Shown: piece by piece, positions 59,372 through 64,000 of the stretch | Layout: every line of letters begins with the position of its first letter | Numbering within the stretch: the stretch's first letter is position 1 | Assembly (NCBI GenBank): GCA_027315115.1 | Contig: DAHUYQ010000031.1 | Location: 39,931 to 103,930 of the forward strand | DNA length: 64,000 nucleotides | Reading direction: 5' to 3' | Origin: Solirubrobacterales bacterium | GTDB taxonomy: Bacteria; Actinomycetota; Thermoleophilia; Solirubrobacterales; Solirubrobacteraceae | Position numbers and translations under genes: made by a program | Notes under the pieces: generated by a model | Database searches by the model: none | What the model was told of the DNA's origin: nothing | Seen by the model: only the letters and a program-made list of their open reading frames with translations

Positions 59372-60122
59372 TCAGCGTCGGCGGCGGTAGTTGCTCATCG
59401 CGCGAGCGTCCTCGTCAGCGAAGTGCCGTAGGCCATATTCGTCCCCCTGCGGCGCAAACACGTCCCCCAGGGCCAACCGATACCAGTGGCGCATGTGCGG
59501 CTTGGAATGGCTCTGGCCGGGCGTGGCGGCCTGCCAGGCGGCGAAGGCCGTCAGGTCCGCGAGCTGCACGAGACGATCCTCATGCGAGGCCGACATCCGC
59601 ACAGTCCAATCCGTCCCGGCGCCCGCGCTGATCGTGTCGATGGCCTGCCAGTAGTGACGCTCCTGGCCGGCTCGGTCGATCACGATGCTCGATACAGGCT
59701 CCGGGTCTTCGAGCACCCATTCCAGAAGGCGTTCCAGCAGCAGCCGATACCGTCGCCCTCCGCGCGCCGCCGGTCCCTTCCAATGCCAGAGCACCGCGTA
59801 CACCTGCACGCCGGCGAGACCTGCGAGGTGATGGAGGACGTGCTGATAGACGAACTCGCGCTCGTGCGTGCGGAACGGCGCTGCGTCACCGAGGGCGTCG
59901 ATCTCGCTGGGCAGGAGCGGGCGCGCAAGCCGGTTCGCCTTCAGTTCTGGCTCTCGGGCAAACCCCGGCAGCAGCGCCGCCCTGACCCACGAGCCGATCC
60001 GTGCTTGCTTCTGCGAGCGCAACCGTCGATTCGGGCAAGCTCAGCGCGCACAACAGGAGCGTGCGCTCGGAGTCGCCGGACTCGTCGATGAACAGGTGGC
60101 GCGGATCGCGGACGACAATCAT
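59372..60122 (-). pseudogene. DUF3800 gene, frameshifted
   Basis: The start (ATG 60122, RDPRHLFIDESGDSERTLLL) and the rest (SWVRAALLPGFAREPELKAN ... SASHEDRLVQLADLTAFAAW) are both typical of DUF3800 proteins, which carry the 'DESG' and 'Q.AD' motifs of a nuclease-like RNase H fold. They lie in different frames, and the total of 751 bases is one more than a multiple of three. The shift is near 60010. The start overlaps the upstream integrase fragment by ATGA. It could also be a sequencing error. Confidence 0.6.
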
Positions 60123-60366
60123 CTGATGGAGATGGTGGCTTGAGCGACTGCCGCACGAGCGGCGCAGCGCCCGATCACGCCGCCTCGCCCGCGAGGTGCT
60201 TGACCGGCGTCCTGCGCCCCGAAGGCGGCTGTGACGAACGCCGCCTCGTGCGCGCTCGGCGAGTAGTCCGCGTAGCGCTGGGTTGTCTCGATGTGCCGAT
60301 GCCCCAACCACTCCTGCAGGGTCCGCACGGGAACGCCGGTGCCAGCCATCGCCGTGCCGAGCCTAC
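60119..60366 (-). pseudogene. Tyrosine-recombinase C-terminal fragment (minus strand)
   Basis: GTGVPVRTLQEWLGHRHIET and TQRYADYSPSAHE hold the C-terminal catalytic His and Tyr of tyrosine recombinases (LGHxxIxTTxxY). Everything upstream of the box (R-H-R motifs) is missing. It joins head to head with the fragment of another recombinase on the plus strand at about 60366. Confidence 0.7.
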
Positions 60367-60542
60367 TGATTGCGCAGGGTGCCCACCCGAAGATCATTCA
60401 GGAGCAGCTAGGCCACGCATCCATCACGACGACGATGAACCGCTACGGCCACCTGTTCGACGGCCTGGACGCGACCCTGATCGACGGCCTCGACGCCGCT
60501 CACGCCGAAGCGGACAACGTGCGGGCGCTCTCCAGCAGCTAA
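60365..60542 (+). pseudogene. Tyrosine-recombinase C-terminal fragment (plus strand)
   Basis: AQGAHPKIIQEQLGHASITT and TMNRYGHLFDGLDATLID again show LGHxxIxTTxxRY with catalytic His and Tyr. N-terminal domains and the first Arg and His are missing. This differs in sequence from the minus-strand fragment, so the two come from different integrases. Confidence 0.72.
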
Positions 60543-60830
60543 CACCGTAGCGCCCCGGCAGATATCGACGTCTGCCGGGGCAACCGAGCGCCTACATGGA
60601 GATCGCGTCGGCTCTCAGCACTGCCCGCGTCGGCCATGCGAAGTCGCCCACGCGATGCACCAGGCCGGCGCGATGCCACTTGCCTAGCCCCCCAAGGCCA
60701 TGGCGACTGGTACGGGGGACGCGAAGATGAAGTAGCTACGAACGCCGCCCGACGATAGGCCAGCCCCGGAAGCCCTCCACAAGCGACCGGGGTTTCGTCG
60801 TTCTGAGCCACCGTGTAGGCTCACAGCCGC

Positions 60831-61208
60831 ATGGCAAAGTGCTTCTGTGGCTGCGGGCGGACCATCAGGTTCCGTGGACGCGTGGGCAACAACTACGGCA
60901 AGACAGCGCTCCAGTTCTTGTCCGAACTTGAGGCTGCGAGCACCCTCGATCCAGAGGACGAGGGCACGGTCGCCTTTCTCGACCAGGGCCGAGTTTGGCG
61001 CCGGCAGTTTGCCTCTGCTGCTCACGGCGAGATCGGGATGAACTCGTTGGACCGCGACGACTGGCTCAGGTGGAGAAACGCTGCCTTCGAGATCATCCGG
61101 CAGGATCACGCTGCGTTGGCAACTCTAGGAAAGCAAGTGATGGCATCTGGGCTAACTCCCAAGGAGTTCGCCGAGAAGACCGTCACCGAAGCATCTCGGG
61201 AGCCGTAG
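60831..61208 (+). CDS. Hypothetical protein with CFCGCGR motif
   Basis: 125 residues. MAKCFCGCGRTIRFRGRVGN resembles the zinc-binding start of small mobile-element proteins. The rest is helical (ALQFLSELEAASTLDPEDEG, WLRWRNAAFEIIRQDHAALA). The 288 bp upstream of it (60543-60830) hold no gene I can support. Gene status is moderate. Confidence 0.5.
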   Translation: MAKCFCGCGRTIRFRGRVGNNYGKTALQFLSELEAASTLDPEDEGTVAFLDQGRVWRRQFASAAHGEIGMNSLDRDDWLRWRNAAFEIIRQDHAALATLGKQVMASGLTPKEFAEKTVTEASREP

Positions 61209-61409
61209 GCCCACCGGGCGGCGGCCACAGCGCCGTCGCGCGCCCATGCGGGCGCCACACGCGCCACGCCTACGGCCCAGATACGGCCTAACCCTGGGCT
61301 ACCTACTGCCCGCCTGTTTCGCGGGCGCCACGTGGCCGCGCTGTGGCACGGGGTCCCCTACGGGGTCCAAGACCGTTTTGACCTCCGCTCATCGGACCAC
61401 AAATGCAGC

Positions 61410-61435
61410 AAACCCACGCTATAGCGCGGGTTTTT
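61410..61435. terminator. Bidirectional terminator hairpin
   Basis: AACCCACGCT (61411-61420) pairs with AGCGCGGGTT (61423-61432), with one mismatch and a 2-base loop; T-run at 61431-61435 on the plus strand. On the minus strand it is directly downstream of the tRNA fragment. Confidence 0.6.
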
Positions 61436-61440
61436 CGTGA

Positions 61441-61480
61441 TGGGCGATACTGGGCTCGAACCAGTGACCTCCGCCTTGTC
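61441..61480 (-). other. 3' half of a tRNA gene (tRNA-Val-like), probable attachment site
   Basis: Read on the minus strand: the 3' part of an anticodon arm (GACAAGGCGG), a variable loop, a full T-arm (ACTGG-TTCGAGC-CCAGT) and the 3' acceptor strand ATCGCCC plus the discriminator A. The 5' half of the tRNA is missing. The GACAA segment is consistent with anticodon GAC, hence valine, but this is a guess. Such 3' fragments mark the end of an element integrated into a tRNA gene; with the tRNA on the minus strand the element should extend to the right. Confidence 0.65.
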
Positions 61481-61722
61481 GATCCGTTTTCGGGCGCGGG
61501 CTACGTTTGGCCATGCGGCGCCACCCACTGTTCATGCGGGGTTGCGGGCCGCTCACGGACCCCGCGGACGCGTAATTCATCATCGTTTGCGCGGCGTTTG
61601 TGGGAAGGATGTGGGAAGCGCCGCCGACCGTACGGCGCGGAAGCTCTCGCGAAACCCGGCACACACACGCCGCTGAGTCCGTAAGACGCCTGGTGGCGTG
61701 CGCAGGAGATCCGGCTCTCCGA

Positions 61723-62225
61723 TCATGGGCTGAGCACGGTGCCGTAGCGCTCGTCGAAGGCGGTGCGCTCTTCCACGGCGAGCGCTTGGGCGAAGCGGCT
61801 CATCGTCACCGTGAAGCGGTCGAGGAAGCCGACGCTGCCGAGCAGCACCAAGCCGTCGCTGTGCCACCCCTCGATGAAGCCGACTTGGGCCTGCCACTCT
61901 ACGTAGAGCCGCTCGTCGGCGTCGGGGGATGCAGGCGCAGGCCGATCGTCTTGTAACGGGCGACGGCGACGCGCCCGCCCACGGCATGGGTGGTGTGGCC
62001 CTCGTGGTCGTCGAGATCGACGCCAAGTTGCTCGGTGAGCAGGTCGCTGGCGAGGATCGCGTCGGCGCCGCTGTCGATAAGCCCGGTGAGCGGCCAGGTG
62101 CACTGGTCGCCATTGACGAGCGACACCGGTACGAACGGCCTGAAAACGGGATCACCGAGCCGCGTGGACTGTGCATCCTCCCGGTAGGGGTAGAGCCAGG
62201 GCAGCTGAGGCTGCGCCTCAGCCAA
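61723..62225 (-). pseudogene. Retropepsin-like aspartic protease gene, frameshifted (second cassette copy)
   Basis: Starts at TTG 62225, overlapping the DUF5678 stop. The frame reads WLYPYREDAQSTRLGDPVFR, TWPLTGLIDSGADAILASDL (the DSGA active-site motif) and LTEQLGVDLDDHEGHTTHAV. Near 61927 the frame shifts; the rest (DADERLYVEWQAQVGFIEGW, SVGFLDRFTVTMSRFAQALA) lies in another frame. The total of 503 bases is one short of a multiple of three, and the shift is at a run of five C, so one C may be missing. It could be real or a sequencing error. Confidence 0.65.
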
Positions 62226-62409
62226 GGCCGACGTAGATCGGCTCGTCCGCGTACGGCACGCGGCCATGCACGACGATGTGGTTGCGGCCCTTGGCCTGTT
62301 CGAGCACCACCCGCGGATTCTCGTCAGCGAGCACGATCTCGCCAGTCCGCGCGTCGATCGCGACGAACTTGCCCTCATAGCCTGTGAAATCGGTGCGAAT
62401 CGGCTGCAT
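62218..62409 (-). CDS. DUF5678-like small protein (second copy)
   Basis: 63 residues, 59 identical to the 58420-58611 protein. Start at ATG 62409; the stop overlaps the retropepsin-like start. The strict coupling suggests that the two proteins act together, for example a protease and its partner, but this is inference. Confidence 0.72.
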   Translation of the reverse strand: MQPIRTDFTGYEGKFVAIDARTGEIVLADENPRVVLEQAKGRNHIVVHGRVPYADEPIYVGLG

Positions 62410-62495
62410 GAAGATGACCTCGAAGGAAAGTGTAGTAGTTCAGCCGAGTGCCACGATCTACCTTCCGAGTCGCTACTTCTCGTACTGATCGTGGG

Positions 62496-63275
62496 TCAAC
62501 CAGGCAGGACAGCTGCGGCGATCTTCTGTGCGATCGTGTCGATGGAGTCTCGCGCAGTCTCGAAGCCCGCGAGGTCCGGCAGGATGCCGCTGAACTCAGC
62601 CACCTGCTCGAAGGTCACGCCGTCGAGCACGGGAATGAGCGTTTCCTTGCTGAGAAGCGCACCCAGCTCCCGCTCGGTCCAGAAGCGGCCTGCGACGAAA
62701 GCGGGCGTGAGCAGTACGACTCCAGCCCGTGCCTTCTGAAGACCCTGATCCATCTGCCGCGCCTGGCTCTTGCCGGGCTGAATCGTGAACGCGTCGAACC
62801 AGACCCACACCCCGAGCAAGAGGTTCCCTGTTTGTTCGCCGTCGATCCGGGCGTAGCTCAGGAAGACGTCCCACTCGCGGCCGTCGAGTGGCGCGACCGC
62901 CCGCTGGACGCGGTCAGCAAGCGCCTCCTCGGCAACCGTGTAGCGAGGCCCCGATTCGGCGACCCGTAGTCGGTTCTGGAGACTGCCGATAACCGCTGCA
63001 TTATGGGCGTTGACCTCGCCCACGTGGCGGTTGTAGGCGGAGATCGCGCGCCGGTTCCGCTCCTGTACGCGCCTCACGCGCTGTTCTTCAGCCCGGTTGT
63101 GCTGATCCACGCGGCGGTTGTGCTCGTTGACCTCGCGTTCGACGCGCTGCCGTTCCTGACGGTTGAACTGGTCAACCTGCCTGTTGTACGCATCAATCCG
63201 CCGGCGAGCCTCGGCCTCTGCGCGACGCTGAGCCTCGCGCACTGCCCGTTCGTAGCCGGCCCGATCAAACGACAT
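62496..63275 (-). CDS. TIR-domain protein with N-terminal coiled coil
   Basis: 259 residues. Residues 1-100 are a charged coiled coil (RRAEAEARRRIDAYNRQVDQ, VEREVNEHNRRVDQHNRAEE). Residues about 133-257 are a TIR domain: EWDVFLSYARIDGE, VWVWFDAFTIQPGKSQARQ, GLQKARAGVVLLTPAFVAG, FWTERELGALL (WxxxEL with the candidate catalytic Glu203) and IPVLDGVTFEQV. The helix after the first strand is shorter than usual, so activity is uncertain. TIR proteins of this kind often act in anti-phage defence by cleaving NAD+. No partner gene is obvious. Confidence 0.82.
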   Translation of the reverse strand: MSFDRAGYERAVREAQRRAEAEARRRIDAYNRQVDQFNRQERQRVEREVNEHNRRVDQHNRAEEQRVRRVQERNRRAISAYNRHVGEVNAHNAAVIGSLQNRLRVAESGPRYTVAEEALADRVQRAVAPLDGREWDVFLSYARIDGEQTGNLLLGVWVWFDAFTIQPGKSQARQMDQGLQKARAGVVLLTPAFVAGRFWTERELGALLSKETLIPVLDGVTFEQVAEFSGILPDLAGFETARDSIDTIAQKIAAAVLPG

Positions 63276-63415
63276 GCGCTATGTCTACCAGACCGCTCAG
63301 ACGAACTGATGTTCGTCGCCGCTCGCGCTAGGAGCGCATGTACAACCGCCGGGTGCGATGTGGCAGGGTCCTACCGACGCGCGTCCCGCTCCTCTGCGGG
63401 AGATATCCTCACGCC

Positions 63416-63661
63416 ATGCCATCTGCACTGGAAACGAAGCCCAGCGAGCTGGCGGAGATGCTCGCTCGCCTCGAAGATCAGATGAGAAGGATGCAGGACG
63501 ACCTCGACGCGCGTCTGGACGCCATCGCCGAGTCACTGGAGGCCCGCGGAGCCGACGAGGAGGCCGAAGCGCTCCCGGCCGAGCGGATCAGAAGCGGCGC
63601 CGCGGAGCGCACGCAGGACGGCGCCGAAGCTCTCGCGGAGCTCGGCACACGCACGCCCTGA
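63416..63661 (+). CDS. Small coiled-coil hypothetical protein
   Basis: 81 residues from ATG 63416: SELAEMLARLEDQMRRMQDD, then AIAESLEARGADEEAEALPA, and a tail DGAEALAELGTRTP. The last 13 residues recur in diverged form (YGAEALAKPGTHTP) at about 61632-61675, next to the attachment site, so a fragment of this gene was duplicated. No family known. Confidence 0.5.
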   Translation: MPSALETKPSELAEMLARLEDQMRRMQDDLDARLDAIAESLEARGADEEAEALPAERIRSGAAERTQDGAEALAELGTRTP

Positions 63662-63689
63662 GCCAGACTTCGGCGCTACTCTCGACCGC

Positions 63690-63863
63690 GTGAGTCTTCT
63701 GCGCGACATCAAGGACAGCGCCGTAGGGACGAGCGCGCCTGTGGAGGTTCTGCTCCGGCAGTGCCTCGTGCTCGCATCACGGCTCCAGAATGACGAGCTT
63801 CGCGAGTGGGCCACCCAGGAGCTGCGGGGATATCGAGCGAACGCGGACCGCCCCGCGTACTAG
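63690..63863 (+). pseudogene. AbiTii-like abortive-infection gene, truncated by an IS
   Basis: 57 codons from GTG 63690: SLLRDIKDSAVGTSAPVEVL, LRQCLVLASRLQNDELREWA, TQELRGYRANADRPAY. This matches the AbiTii N-terminal domain, which normally leads into a longer protein. A TAG at 63861 sits on the boundary with IS-like sequence, so the gene appears interrupted. Confidence 0.6.
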
Positions 63864-64000
63864 TGCTCTGTTAGGTCTTTACTCGTGTTGTGGTGGCCGG
63901 TGGAGGGGTAGATTGGTGAGGTTGATGGTTTGCTGGCAGGTGGAGCAGCGGCCGGCCCAGCACTTGAAGATCGGTTGGAGGAGCCGGATGGTTTTCGGGA
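63862..64000 (-). mobile_element. Insertion-sequence end, cut by window edge
   Basis: From base 63862 the sequence changes character (TGCTCTGTTAGGTCTTTACT, lower GC, GT-rich). The minus strand can encode a transposase-like C-terminus (KTIRLLQPIFKCWAGRCSTC, QQTINLTNL) ending at a TAA about 25 bp inside this boundary. The family cannot be named from 140 bp, and the terminal repeat on the other side lies outside the window. Confidence 0.5.

Noticed and set aside
61403..61684. Plus-strand frames reading RYWARTSDLRLV and GDTGLEPVTSAL
   Set aside because: These peptides are a known artefact of translating tRNA or attachment-site sequence; the DNA is the 3' half of a tRNA on the other strand.

Overview
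The window is GC-rich, gene-dense DNA with frequent GTG/TTG starts, ATGA start-stop overlaps and clear Shine-Dalgarno sequences. The gene content (fused secDF, ruvCAB, bifunctional rel, recJ, YebC, pdxST, CtaG, stand-alone MlaE-type permease, G1 peptidase) suggests an actinobacterium, most likely of the Thermoleophilia/Solirubrobacterales. That placement is inference from content and style; no rRNA gene is present. No plasmid origin, CRISPR array or complete prophage was seen.

Left accessory arm (1-7.6 kb): a large SNF2-type helicase with a DUF3883-like end that runs off the left edge, then small toxin-antitoxin and abortive-infection genes. These are a minimal nucleotidyltransferase with a small partner, AbiEi with a truncated AbiEii, a XRE regulator beside a gene stump, an orphan AbiEi, and HicA/HicB. 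This looks like a defence island with partly decayed modules.

Core (about 7.7-57 kb): a secreted G1 (glutamic) peptidase; a one-frame fusion of a sulfotransferase and a type III polyketide synthase; CtaG; threonine synthase behind a SAM-I riboswitch; a diacylglycerol-kinase-family enzyme; a long minus-strand cluster ruvC-ruvA-ruvB-PAS/zinc ribbon-secDF-small membrane protein-recJ-rel; a class III nucleotide cyclase; a small decayed toxin-antitoxin pair; sugar-nucleotide genes; YciI and YebC; phosphomannomutase with a metallo-beta-lactamase-fold hydrolase; and an RpiR regulator, pdxS, pdxT and an RpiB-like gene. Between the RpiR gene and pdxS lie three contiguous 24-bp perfect palindromes, all centred on GCATGC. 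Then come a PLP enzyme, a membrane glycosyltransferase, Ppx/GppA, a LuxR-type ATPase regulator, a very large secreted PKD protein, an ArsR/MFS efflux pair with a clean operator, a flavodoxin, TfoX-N and SnoaL-like proteins, an acylphosphatase-LigD phosphoesterase fusion, an MlaE permease facing a GntR regulator, and a metal permease facing CsoR.

Right accessory arm (57.2-64 kb): AbiEi with a truncated AbiEii, a duplicated DUF5678/retropepsin-like cassette (one copy cut short, the other frameshifted), a VbhA-like small protein, a frameshifted DUF3800 gene, two tyrosine-recombinase C-termini joined head to head, a 3' tRNA fragment that looks like an attachment site, a TIR-domain protein, and an AbiTii-type gene that stops at what looks like an insertion-sequence end at the window edge. 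Repeated integration and deletion is the simplest explanation for the many broken genes here.

No single new multi-gene system is proven. The most unusual signals are the palindrome triplet, the two domain fusions and the riboswitch on thrC.
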